From positions 1 through 61,899 of the forward strand of contig QWPT01000014.1 of the NCBI GenBank assembly GCA_003671075.1: a stretch of 61,899 nt of DNA, read 5' to 3'. The DNA is from Planctomycetota bacterium. GTDB taxonomy: Bacteria > Planctomycetota > Phycisphaerae > Phycisphaerales > SM1A02. Position numbers and translations under genes: made by a program. The notes beneath the pieces are model-generated. The model searched no databases, was not told the DNA's origin, and worked only from the letters and a program-made list of their open reading frames with translations. Positions 47,105 through 55,312 of this stretch are shown in pieces. The number at the start of each line of letters is the position of its first letter. Within the stretch, counting starts at the first letter, position 1.

Positions 47105-47179
47105 GCCGATGTAGCTCAGCTGGTTTAGAGCGCTGGATTCATAACCCGGAGGTCGGTGGTTCGAGTCCACCCATCGGCA
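47105..47179 (+). tRNA. tRNA-Met (anticodon CAU)
   Basis: Acceptor GCCGATG pairs with CATCGGC. The D-arm has GCTCAGCTGGTTTAGAGC, the loop TTCATAA carries anticodon CAT, and the T-arm has GTTCGAGTC. CCA is not encoded. The lack of initiator marks suggests elongator Met; a lysidine-modified tRNA-Ile cannot be excluded. Confidence 0.9.
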
Positions 47180-47451
47180 CTTTGAATGGACGAGGCATGC
47201 AGGATGGAACGCGCGCGGCGGCGTTTCATCCGGGGCGTTGGAGCCTCGTGACGGGTGATGCGCGAGCACTCACCGTCGCTGCGCAGCGCGCACTCCAACG
47301 CCATCAGCACCTGCCAGAATTTGCGGAGAGCGTGGTTTCAATTTAGGGGTTTCAATTTAGGGGTTTCAGTTGAGTGCCTTCAGTTTGGGGCGTTCAGGCG
47401 AAAGCAAAGTCTCGCGCGCGGCAGACATCGTATTTCCATCGAGGAAACAGC
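47180..47451. other. Intergenic region with a 14-base tandem repeat
   Basis: The only structure seen is ggtttcaatttagg at 47334 and 47348 (perfect copies) followed by a degenerate third copy at 47362. A GAGGA Shine-Dalgarno sequence for the next small frame lies near the right edge (47439-47443). Confidence 0.5.
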
Positions 47452-47715
47452 ATGCAACGCAACGCATGCAAGGCGATGATTCGAAATGCGGACGGCTCGA
47501 CGAAGTCGGTCATGAGCATGGCGCAAGCATCGGCGCAAGGCGAAGCAGACGCCGTGCGGAAACTTGAGGGCATCGGACTTGTTGTTGTGATGATCGATGC
47601 GCGACAACGCGCGCTGATCACGCCCGCACTGGCTTGGACGCGCCGCGCACCCAGCGGCGACCGACATCAGTCGCTGCGAACTCGGGCTCGCGGCTGGCGA
47701 TTGCGGCGGCGATGA
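47452..47715 (+). CDS. Possible small protein overlapping the 3-prime end of pyrG
   Basis: This 87-residue frame starts at an ATG with GAGGA 8 bases upstream (MQRNACKAMIRNADGSTKSV...). Its first half has a plausible alpha/beta pattern (EADAVRKLEGIGLVVVMIDARQRAL). The last third lies antisense to pyrG and is Arg-rich (RTRARGWRLRRR), as spurious frames often are. No family is recognised, so it is a candidate only. Confidence 0.4.
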   Translation: MQRNACKAMIRNADGSTKSVMSMAQASAQGEADAVRKLEGIGLVVVMIDARQRALITPALAWTRRAPSGDRHQSLRTRARGWRLRRR

Positions 47716-49468
47716 GGCCCATGAACATGGGGTTTGGCGCGAGCGGACGGCTGGTGAGTTCGGGGTGGAACTGTCCGCCGGTGAAGTACGGATGCAGCGA
47801 CTGCGGGAGCTCAAGCATCTGCATGATGGGGTACTTGGGATGGCGTCCGCTGAAGCGCAATCCCGCCGCTTGCAGTTGAGCGACATACGCAGGCTCGACC
47901 TCGAAGCGGTGACGGAAGCGCTCGCGCATTTCCGTCTTGCCGCCGTAGAGGAAGCTCGAGAGCGAACCGCTTTCGAGCGCGACTTCTTGACCGCCTAGGC
48001 GCATGGTTGCGCCCATGATGCCCTCGAGCTTCTTCTGGTTCGGAAGCTCGGCGATGAGCGGATGCGCGCAGTTGGGTTCGAACTCGGTGGAATTTGCGCC
48101 GGCGAGTCCGAGCACATTGCGGCCGTACTCGATCACCGCCATCTGGAATCCGAGGCAGATGCCCAGGAACGGCACCTTGTTGGTGCGCGCCCACTTGACG
48201 CAACGGATCTTGCCCTCGACGCCGCGCTGGCCGAAGCCGCCGGGAACGATCACCGCGCTCACGCCGTCGAGCGCCTTGGCGGTGAGGGAGTCGTCGGTGA
48301 GGTCGCTGGTGTCGATCCAGCGGGTGCGGATCTCGCAGTTGAGCGCGATCGAGCAGTGCTCAATCGCCTTGTCGATCGACGCGTAGGCATCGCGCAACGC
48401 CGCGTACTTGCCGGTGAGCGCGAGCTCGACGCGGTGCTTCTTGGTTGCGTAGATCTTGCGGGAGAAGTCGAGCCAGGTCGCGCGGGCGATGTCTTCCTTG
48501 GCCGGGCTGGTGCGGTCGTGGAGATCCAGCAGGGTGAGGATTTCGCGGTCGAGTCCGGCGGCGCGCATTTCTTCGGGAATCGCGTAGACGCTCTCGCGAT
48601 CGTGCATGGAAAAGATGCGCTTGAGCGGGACATTGGAGAACATCGCGATCTTCTCCATCACTTTGTCGGTGACGGGGTTCTTCGCGCGGCAGGCGACGAT
48701 GTGCGGCTGAACGCCCGCTTCCATGAGTCGCTTGATGCCGAGTTGCGCGGCCTTGGACTTCTGTTCGCCGAGGATCGATGGCTCGAGGATGTAGGTCAAC
48801 GCGACGAAGCAGGTCGACTCGGGACCTTCTTCGAATGCGAGTTCGCGCAGCGCTTCGATGTAAAAACCGTTCTCGTAATCGCCGGCGGTTCCTCCGACCT
48901 CGACGAAGACCACATCGGTCTGCTTGCCGTTGTTGCCCGTCATCGCCAGTTCGCGCAGGCGCATCTTCACAATGCCAGTCACATGCGGAATCATCTGCAC
49001 ATCGCGGCCGAGATATCCGCCGCGACGCTCGCGCTCGAGCACCTCGGTGTAGATCTGGCCTGCGGTGACGAAGTTCTTGCGCGTGAGCTCCTGGTTCAGA
49101 ATGCGTTCATAGGTGCCGAGATCCATGTCGGTTTCGCAACCATCGGCAAGCACGAACACTTCGCCGTGGCGATACGGATTCAGCGTTCCCGAGTCGATGT
49201 TGAGGTAGCCCTCCATCTTGATGGGAGCGACCGACAGACCCTTGTCCTTGATGAGCTTGGCAAGCGAACTCGCGAAGATGCCCTTGCCCAGTCCGCTCAT
49301 CACCGTGCCGATGACGACGACGAATTTCGTTCGGCCGCGTTGATATCCAACGGGTGCGGGCGAGTGCCACTCGGTGCTGTCTTCGCTCTTTCCAAATTGT
49401 GAAAGGAACCCACAGCTGTCAGGAGTTTCGTGAGCGTCGGAGCGGGGATCAGGATCCGAGTGGGGCAT
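47618..49468 (-). CDS. pyrG: CTP synthase, divergent and with an N-terminal extension
   Basis: This enzyme makes CTP from UTP and glutamine. It has 616 residues against about 540 normally. Residues 1-46 form a polar extension before TKFVVVIGTVMSGLGKGIFA. The synthetase core is recognisable (GEVFVLADGCETDMDLGTYERIL, HVTGIVKMRLRELA, FVEVGGTAGDYEN), but the usual KxDPYxNxDPGTM reads KMEGYLNIDSGTL. The glutaminase has nucleophile PFLGICLGFQMAVIEYGRNV and FHPEL. A TACATT -10 ends 5 bases before ATG 49468, which supports the extension being translated. Confidence 0.92.
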   Translation of the reverse strand: MPHSDPDPRSDAHETPDSCGFLSQFGKSEDSTEWHSPAPVGYQRGRTKFVVVIGTVMSGLGKGIFASSLAKLIKDKGLSVAPIKMEGYLNIDSGTLNPYRHGEVFVLADGCETDMDLGTYERILNQELTRKNFVTAGQIYTEVLERERRGGYLGRDVQMIPHVTGIVKMRLRELAMTGNNGKQTDVVFVEVGGTAGDYENGFYIEALRELAFEEGPESTCFVALTYILEPSILGEQKSKAAQLGIKRLMEAGVQPHIVACRAKNPVTDKVMEKIAMFSNVPLKRIFSMHDRESVYAIPEEMRAAGLDREILTLLDLHDRTSPAKEDIARATWLDFSRKIYATKKHRVELALTGKYAALRDAYASIDKAIEHCSIALNCEIRTRWIDTSDLTDDSLTAKALDGVSAVIVPGGFGQRGVEGKIRCVKWARTNKVPFLGICLGFQMAVIEYGRNVLGLAGANSTEFEPNCAHPLIAELPNQKKLEGIMGATMRLGGQEVALESGSLSSFLYGGKTEMRERFRHRFEVEPAYVAQLQAAGLRFSGRHPKYPIMQMLELPQSLHPYFTGGQFHPELTSRPLAPNPMFMGLIAAAIASREPEFAATDVGRRWVRGASKPVRA

Positions 49469-49509
49469 TCCCGAATGTAGTCAGGAATGGCATGTAAATG
49501 CAAGCGGGA

Positions 49510-50295
49510 TTATCGGTTTCGGTGCCGATGGACGAACGCCGCGTACTGCTCGGGTGTGTCGATTCCTTGGCTGGTCACGGTGCGGATGGCGACGGCGATC
49601 CCGCGACCATGCTCGAGCACGCGCAGTTGCTCGAGGCTCTCAGTCTCCTCGAGCGCCGCGGGCGGCCAGGACACGAAGGTCGGCAGGAACGAGGCGCGGT
49701 AGACATAGAGCCCGACATGGCGCAGGGGTGTTGCGCGCGGAACTCCGCCGGCGCCGACGACTTTGCCCGCGTCGCGATGGAACGGGATTGCGGCGCGGGA
49801 GAAATAGAGCGCTCGCCCACCGTGACCGAGGACGACTTTGACCAGGTTCGGGTCGTTGGGATTCTCGCCAGCGGCAAAGGGCGTCGCCACCGTCGCCACA
49901 TCGGCCCACGGGGAGGCGTGGAGGAGCTCGACGGCGGCGTCGATGATGTCAGGCTCGATCTCGGGCTCGTCGCCCTGGATGTTTACGATGACATCGGCCG
50001 CGGGCAGACCGATGTCGGCCAACTTGGCGGCGACCTCAGCAAGGCGGCTCGTGCCGTTGGGATGGTCTTCACGGGTGAGGATCGCGGTGCCGCCGGCGGC
50101 CTCGACGGCGGCGACGATGCGCGGGTGGTCCGCAGCCACCACGATGGCATCGAGCGAACGGGCTTTGCGCGCCTGTTCGAGGACATGCACAATCAACGCC
50201 TTGCCAGTCTCGGCGGCGAGAACTTTCTCAGGGAAGCGGCTGGAAGCGAGGCGCGCCGGAATGACGCCCACCGTGCGCATACCCGTCGCGTTCAC
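49510..50295 (-). CDS. kdsB: 3-deoxy-manno-octulosonate cytidylyltransferase
   Basis: This 261-residue enzyme activates KDO as CMP-KDO for lipopolysaccharide core synthesis. It has GVIPARLASSRFPEKVL at the nucleotide site. VVAADHPRIVAAVEAAGGTAILTREDHPNGTSRLAE, VNIQGDEPEIEPDIIDAAVELL and the late LEQLRVLEHGRGIAV are all typical. The GTG start overlaps the stop of the upstream TPR gene (GTGA) with AGGA before it; an ATG at 50280 is the shorter option. It implies a Gram-negative outer membrane with KDO. Confidence 0.93.
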   Translation of the reverse strand: MNATGMRTVGVIPARLASSRFPEKVLAAETGKALIVHVLEQARKARSLDAIVVAADHPRIVAAVEAAGGTAILTREDHPNGTSRLAEVAAKLADIGLPAADVIVNIQGDEPEIEPDIIDAAVELLHASPWADVATVATPFAAGENPNDPNLVKVVLGHGGRALYFSRAAIPFHRDAGKVVGAGGVPRATPLRHVGLYVYRASFLPTFVSWPPAALEETESLEQLRVLEHGRGIAVAIRTVTSQGIDTPEQYAAFVHRHRNR

Positions 50296-51806
50296 GTGGG
50301 CAGTTCCTTCATGAGCAGGTCGATTTCCTTGCGACGGGCTCGGATGTCGCGATAGGAAATGTCGCGGCGCACGATCGCTGAGCAGATCTCGCCAGCTTCG
50401 CGCGAATAAGCGCCGTTCTTCTCCGCGCGCGCCAGTTCCATCAGGGCGACCATCAGGTCGTACTTGATGGGAAGTTCGCGTTCGCTCTCGCCCGTGCCCA
50501 GACCCTGCAGGGCCTCGCGATACTCGCCGACCGCCTCGCCGTACCAGCGTTCGGCGGCGAAGCACTTGCCCAACATGTGGGTGGCGAAGATGCGCAGCTT
50601 GACCTCGTCCTTGCAGGACTGGAAGGCGGCCATTGCGTCTTCGAAGTTGCCGAGGTCATATTCGATGCGGCCGAGTTCGGCCTTGATCGAACGGTCGGTC
50701 GGATAGTTCTTCTGGCGCTCGCGCAGTTCGCGCGCCTCGAAATCAAGCAGGGCGGCGCGGACCTCGGTGTAGGCGGCCTTCGCCTCGGCGTTGTCGGGGT
50801 TTGCGTCGGAGAACTTCAAGGCTGCCGCCATCTTGCGACGGAGTTGGTTGAGTCGAATCTCACCCGCCGCCATCTTGAATCGGTATTCCTTGGTCCGCTC
50901 GAAGCCGGTGGTGAACACCGCGATCGCCTCTTCCTCGGAGGCCGCGGTTCCCTGCTTGCGAAGCAGTCCGCCGAGCTTCTGCACCGCGTCGCCCGACATC
51001 GGGTTGTCGGCGAAATCCTTGAGGGCCGCTTCGAAGATGCGGGCTTCGGTTTCCTCGCTCTGCACGATCGAGTTGGCGTCGGAAAGCTGCTGGACCTTGG
51101 CTGAGTCGCGGACATTGGCGCGGAAGCCGCCGGACTGGCCCGAGTCGGCCTTGTCGTAACCGCCTTGGCGCAGCGCGTGGCGCGCGGTGGTTTCCTTGAG
51201 GTCAGCGGCGAGCTGCGAGTCGCTCGGATCGGCGTTGACCGCCTCTTGAACACAGATGAGCGCCTCGCCAGTTGCCTCGACGGCCGCCAGCAAAACCTTC
51301 GCCTTCATCCAAACCGACTTGGACTGCTTCTTCTGGCGGCGGAGGATCTCAAGGGACTTGGGGGCGAGGAACGCGCCGAAATCGAAGAGGCCGGCTTTGG
51401 CGGTCGCATCGAGCACGCGGAACAGGTTGTCCGCGTTCAGGAGATCGCGCATCCACATGAATTCAGCGAGCGCGAACTTATCGATCGGCCCTGGCCCGTC
51501 GAGTTCTTTCATTTGGTCGCGGCCAGCGGGCTTGCCACCGGCCTGGTTGAAATTCAGCGCGCACTGATACATCGCCTTGTGGTGTTCAATCGAACTTGGG
51601 TCGAAGCGGAAGCCCTTGGCGTAGAGCATCAACGCGTATTCGTAATTGCCGGTCGCAGCGATGGTGCGGGCGTGCTCGAAGAACTTGCGGGCCTTCTCAG
51701 GCGAAGGTGAGAAGCCGCCACTGGTCGAACCAGCAGCTGGCGCGGAACTGAGCGCGTCGGTCGCGTTGTCAGCTGGCTTCTTTTTGCCGAATGAAAAAAG
51801 GCCCAA
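50292..51806 (-). CDS. TPR-like repeat protein
   Basis: This 504-residue cytoplasmic protein starts with a basic GLFSFGKKKPAD and a Ser/Ala linker. Helical repeats of TPR type follow (KARKFFEHARTIAATGNYEYALMLYAKGFRFDP, and near the C-terminus IKAELGRIEYDLGNFEDAMAAFQSCKDE and AERWYGEAVGEYREAL). The start codon is TTG with GGAG 8 bases upstream. It is translationally coupled to kdsB (GTGA overlap), but no lipopolysaccharide role can be read. It is probably a scaffold. Confidence 0.75.
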   Translation of the reverse strand: MGLFSFGKKKPADNATDALSSAPAAGSTSGGFSPSPEKARKFFEHARTIAATGNYEYALMLYAKGFRFDPSSIEHHKAMYQCALNFNQAGGKPAGRDQMKELDGPGPIDKFALAEFMWMRDLLNADNLFRVLDATAKAGLFDFGAFLAPKSLEILRRQKKQSKSVWMKAKVLLAAVEATGEALICVQEAVNADPSDSQLAADLKETTARHALRQGGYDKADSGQSGGFRANVRDSAKVQQLSDANSIVQSEETEARIFEAALKDFADNPMSGDAVQKLGGLLRKQGTAASEEEAIAVFTTGFERTKEYRFKMAAGEIRLNQLRRKMAAALKFSDANPDNAEAKAAYTEVRAALLDFEARELRERQKNYPTDRSIKAELGRIEYDLGNFEDAMAAFQSCKDEVKLRIFATHMLGKCFAAERWYGEAVGEYREALQGLGTGESERELPIKYDLMVALMELARAEKNGAYSREAGEICSAIVRRDISYRDIRARRKEIDLLMKELPT

Positions 51807-51959
51807 TATCCTGGCTCCTGCACTTCGAGGGTGATCCGATCATGTCCCAACCAGTTCGGGGGGGCAGGAGCGGAGGAACCTCGCAGGGTACATCCTCAGC
51901 CGCCTTTCGGTCAAACTTTTTGGTTGGGTCGCAAAGGTCGCCGAGGGCTCGGCGGCGTG

Positions 51960-51965
51960 TACTAT
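51960..51965 (+). promoter_or_regulatory. -10 element TACTAT of def
   Basis: TACTAT ends 7 bases before the def ATG at 51973. No Shine-Dalgarno fits between, so the def-fmt transcript is probably leaderless. Confidence 0.55.
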
Positions 51966-51972
51966 TCGCGGA

Positions 51973-52521
51973 ATGTCGAGCGGACGAGGCATCGTTTTTC
52001 ATCCTGATCCGATTTTGCGCCAGAAGGCTAGGCCGGTGGCGAAGATCGACGGGTCCATCGTTGAGTTGGTCCGCGATATGCATCGGCTGGCGCTGGAGTA
52101 CGAGGGGATCGGCCTTGCCGCCCCACAGGTCGGCGCGAGCCTTCGAATTTTCGTGACTTGTCCGCTGTATGGCGAGCCGCCACGGGTCTTCATCAATCCA
52201 AAATTGGTTCTGACTGGCGAGATCGTCGGCGATGAGGAAGGTTGTCTGAGCCTGCCCGACATCCGCGCCGAGATCGTGCGGCCTCCGCAGGCCAAGATCA
52301 CCGCGCTCGATCTCGAAGGAACTGAGTTCACCCTCGAGCAGAGTGGACTTTGGGCGCGGGTCTGGCAGCACGAGTACGACCACCTCGAAGGGATCATGAT
52401 CATTGATCGCATGAGGCCGTTAGACAAGCTGGCCAACCGACGAGCGCTGCGCGACCTCGAACGAGGCCCCAGCCGCAGCACGCATCACGGTCTTCCCCAT
52501 TTGCGCGACAAGGATCTCTGA
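51973..52521 (+). CDS. def: Peptide deformylase
   Basis: This 182-residue metalloenzyme removes formyl from the first Met of new proteins. All three motifs are present: GIGLAAPQVG (about residue 36-45), EGCLSLP with metal ligand Cys91, and QHEYDHLEG with ligands His133 and His137. It is followed 5 bases later by fmt, which makes the formylated initiator tRNA, the usual def-fmt pair. The tail GPSRSTHHGLPHLRDKDL is an extra basic end. Confidence 0.96.
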   Translation: MSSGRGIVFHPDPILRQKARPVAKIDGSIVELVRDMHRLALEYEGIGLAAPQVGASLRIFVTCPLYGEPPRVFINPKLVLTGEIVGDEEGCLSLPDIRAEIVRPPQAKITALDLEGTEFTLEQSGLWARVWQHEYDHLEGIMIIDRMRPLDKLANRRALRDLERGPSRSTHHGLPHLRDKDL

Positions 52522-52526
52522 TCGCA

Positions 52527-53489
52527 ATGCGCATCGTCTTCCTCGGCTCGGGCGCGTTCGGGATTCCCACATTGGATGCACTGTCGGCGCGGCACGAAGT
52601 CGTGGCGGTGGTGTCGCAGCCTGACAAGCCGGCCGGACGGGGCAAGGTGCTCACGCCTACGCCGCTGGCGGTGCGTGCGGCCGAGTTGGGGATTCCCCTC
52701 ACCACGCCGATCGATATCAATGAGCCGAGCGTGTGCGCGGCGGTGCGCGCGCATCAGGCCGACGCTTGGGTGATCATCGCCTTCGGCCAGAAACTTTCGC
52801 GCGAGTTGATCGACGGCGTGTTCGCGGTGAATTTGCACGGTTCGTTGCTGCCGGCTTATCGCGGTGCGGCGCCGATCCAGCGTGCGGTCATGGACGGTTG
52901 CGCGCAAACGGGCGTGAGCGTGATTTCAATTGCTGAACGAATGGACGCGGGCTTGGTGTATGCCACGCGGTCGCGCGCGATCGGAGCGAGCGAGACATCG
53001 GATGATGTGCACGACGCGCTCGCGTTGCTCGGCCCCGAGGTCATCGATGATGTGCTGGTTCGTCGCAACGCGGGGGTATTGGTGGGCGCGGTGCAGGACG
53101 AGTCGAGGGCGACGCGCGCACGCAAGCTCGCCAAGTCCGATGGAACGGTGGACTTCGCCGCCCGCGACGCGCACTCGGCCGCCGCCTGGATCAACGGGCT
53201 GAACTCGTGGCCGGGATGCACGGTCTTGATCGGCGGCCTGCAGGTGAAACTGCTGCGGGTGCGCGAAGTCGTCGGAGGCGAGCAGGGGATTGAGCATGGG
53301 ATTGAGCCTGCCGTCGAGCCGAGGGCATCGGCGACGCTCGGTCAAGACGGGCGCGTGCGCGCGAAGGCAGGGGTGGTTGAAATCATGGAAGTGCAGCCGC
53401 TGGGCGGCAGGCGGATGGCATTCGAGGAGTTCATTCGCGGACGCCAGCAGTTGGTTGGTTCACCGATCGTGCCCGTCGCGGGCGCTTGA
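52527..53489 (+). CDS. fmt: Methionyl-tRNA formyltransferase
   Basis: This 320-residue enzyme formylates Met-tRNA(fMet) with 10-formyl-THF. MRIVFLGSGAFGIPTLDAL, the SQPDKPAGRGKVLTPTPLA block, and the catalytic region AFGQKLSRELID...NLHGSLLPAYRGAAPIQRAVMDG are typical. The C-terminal tRNA-binding domain starts near INGLNSWPGC and contains a small duplicated insert (GIEHGIEP, encoded near 53285). It is co-transcribed with def. Confidence 0.95.
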   Translation: MRIVFLGSGAFGIPTLDALSARHEVVAVVSQPDKPAGRGKVLTPTPLAVRAAELGIPLTTPIDINEPSVCAAVRAHQADAWVIIAFGQKLSRELIDGVFAVNLHGSLLPAYRGAAPIQRAVMDGCAQTGVSVISIAERMDAGLVYATRSRAIGASETSDDVHDALALLGPEVIDDVLVRRNAGVLVGAVQDESRATRARKLAKSDGTVDFAARDAHSAAAWINGLNSWPGCTVLIGGLQVKLLRVREVVGGEQGIEHGIEPAVEPRASATLGQDGRVRAKAGVVEIMEVQPLGGRRMAFEEFIRGRQQLVGSPIVPVAGA

Positions 53490-53560
53490 GTGCGGCGGAT
53501 GGATGGCGCGCGGGTGAAGCAGTCGAGTTGGTCGGGAGGAATCGCCGATAGATCGCAGCG

Positions 53561-54193
53561 ATGCGATTCGTCCAGCTTCTCTTCGACTTCGTAAGTCCGT
53601 TGGTGCGGGAGAAGCCGCGTGCGCGCGGCGTTCGCGCCCGGCCGGCGAGCCCCAAGCGTGAGCGGGCCCAGCCCAAGAGCGAGCGGGTTGAGCCCGAGCG
53701 CGTGAAGCCGCAAATGCCCCGCGTGAAACCCGTTCCGCCCCGCGTCAAACCTAGGGCGCCGCGCGGAATCGATCATTCGCGCCGTGCCCAGCAACGCTAC
53801 GACGCCATCGTCGAGGACTCACTCGCCCAACATGGTCTGCGCGTGCGTCGTTGGCGCAACTCGCTCTCCGGCCTGGCAACGCTGCGTATCTATCGCGATG
53901 GGAGTCAGGATCGCACCATCGAGTCGCCGTATCCCACCAGCCCCTTGCGGTTGGCGATCTTTCTGCACGAGGTCGGGCATCATGTGATCGGGCTCGGTGT
54001 GTTTCGACCGCGCTGCCTCGAGGAGTTTCATGCTTGGCGTTACGCCATCGACCGCATGAACGAGATGGGATTGCCCACCGAAGGCACGGTGCAGCGGCGC
54101 TTCGAGCGGTCGATGCAATACGCGGTGGCGAAGTCGGTGCGACGAGGAATTCGCGCGCTGCCCGTTGAAGTCGCCGCGTTCTCGCCAGCGTGA
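53561..54193 (+). CDS. Protein with basic Pro-rich tail and HExxH motif, putative zinc peptidase-like
   Basis: This 210-residue protein has residues 15-70 rich in Arg, Pro and Lys (RVKPQMPRVKPVPPRVKP). A compact domain follows with FLHEVGHHVIGLGVFRPRCLEEFHAWRYAIDRM. HEVGHH fits a zinc HExxH, and the Glu about 15 residues on fits a third ligand, as in ImmA/IrrE-type peptidases. No DNA-binding domain is present. The ATG lies 6 bases after TAGATC. The function is not assigned. Confidence 0.65.
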   Translation: MRFVQLLFDFVSPLVREKPRARGVRARPASPKRERAQPKSERVEPERVKPQMPRVKPVPPRVKPRAPRGIDHSRRAQQRYDAIVEDSLAQHGLRVRRWRNSLSGLATLRIYRDGSQDRTIESPYPTSPLRLAIFLHEVGHHVIGLGVFRPRCLEEFHAWRYAIDRMNEMGLPTEGTVQRRFERSMQYAVAKSVRRGIRALPVEVAAFSPA

Positions 54194-54202
54194 ATCAACC
54201 CG

Positions 54203-55303
54203 CTAGAGCACAAGCATCGCATCGCCGTAGGAATAGAAGCGATAGCGCTCGCGCACCGCGGTGGCGTATGTCTCGCGCATGAGTTCCATTCCCATGAACG
54301 CGCCGACGAGTGCGAGCAGCGTCGAGCGCGGCAGATGGAAATTGGTCAGCAGCGCGTCGGTAAATCGGAAGGAAAATCCGGGAGCGATCAGAATGTCGGT
54401 GCTGGCGTTGACGGCATCGGTGCGCGTGAGCGCGTCGGCGGGCAGGCTCTCGAGGGCGCGAACCGTGGTGGTTCCGACGGCGACGATGCGCGCGCTGGCG
54501 GCGGCGCGAAGTGGCGCGAGACGGCGCAGCGACGCGAGCGCATCGGTTGAAACGGTGTAGGACTCGCGGTGCATCGCGTGATCGGCGAGGTCATCGACAT
54601 CGACGGGCTTGAAGGTTCCTGCGCCGACATGCAGTGTGATGGCGGTGGCGCCGATGGCGCGGTCGGCGAGTTTTTGTAGCAATTTCTCGGTGAAATGCAG
54701 GCCTGCCGTCGGCGCCGCCACCGAAGCGCGCGCGCTTTCCTGAGCGTAGACCGTTTGGTACTCGGCGCGGTCGAGGTCGTCGTCGAAGCTCTGTTGCCGA
54801 TCCTTGCGCGCCTTGAGAATGTAGGGCGGCAGCGGCGTGTGGCCGGAGCGCTCGAGCAGGGTTGCGATGCCGCCGCCCGACGGACCAGTCGAGAAGCGGG
54901 CGATCCATGCCTCAGCGTCGCGGCGGATGAGTTGAAGTTGGTCGCCGTGATCGTGCCCGTGCGCGTCGCGCAAGCTGAGAAGGTCGCCGTCGTGAAACTT
55001 CTTCGCGTGGCGAACCAGCACGCGCCAGGTGTGCGCATCGACGCCGGGCTCGAGCAACAAACCTTCGGTGCTGCGATCGCGGGCCGTGTCGAACAGCGCA
55101 AGTCGCGCGCGCAGAACGCTGGTTTCATTGACAAAGAGTTGATCGTTGGCGCGAAGAATTTCGGTGAGGTCGCGCACGGTGCGATGCTCGATCGAGCCGC
55201 GCGCACGGTCGACCACGAGCAGGCGCGCCGCATCACGCGGCTCCGCAGGCGCGGTTGCCACCAGCGTGGGATCGAAGTCGTAGTCAAGTTCGGCGGTGCG
55301 CAT
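54203..55303 (-). CDS. queA: tRNA preQ1(34) S-adenosylmethionine ribosyltransferase-isomerase
   Basis: This 366-residue enzyme transfers and isomerises ribose from SAM to preQ1 in tRNA, making epoxyqueuosine. MRTAELDYDFDPTLVATAPAEPRDAARLLVVDR opens it. ANDQLFVNETSVLRARL, the YQTVYAQESARASVAAPTAGLHFTEKLL block and LLTNFHLPRSTLLALVGAFMG are all typical. It follows ffh by 9 bases on the same strand, so the two are likely co-transcribed. Confidence 0.95.
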   Translation of the reverse strand: MRTAELDYDFDPTLVATAPAEPRDAARLLVVDRARGSIEHRTVRDLTEILRANDQLFVNETSVLRARLALFDTARDRSTEGLLLEPGVDAHTWRVLVRHAKKFHDGDLLSLRDAHGHDHGDQLQLIRRDAEAWIARFSTGPSGGGIATLLERSGHTPLPPYILKARKDRQQSFDDDLDRAEYQTVYAQESARASVAAPTAGLHFTEKLLQKLADRAIGATAITLHVGAGTFKPVDVDDLADHAMHRESYTVSTDALASLRRLAPLRAAASARIVAVGTTTVRALESLPADALTRTDAVNASTDILIAPGFSFRFTDALLTNFHLPRSTLLALVGAFMGMELMRETYATAVRERYRFYSYGDAMLVL

Positions 55304-55312
55304 GGAGCGCGA

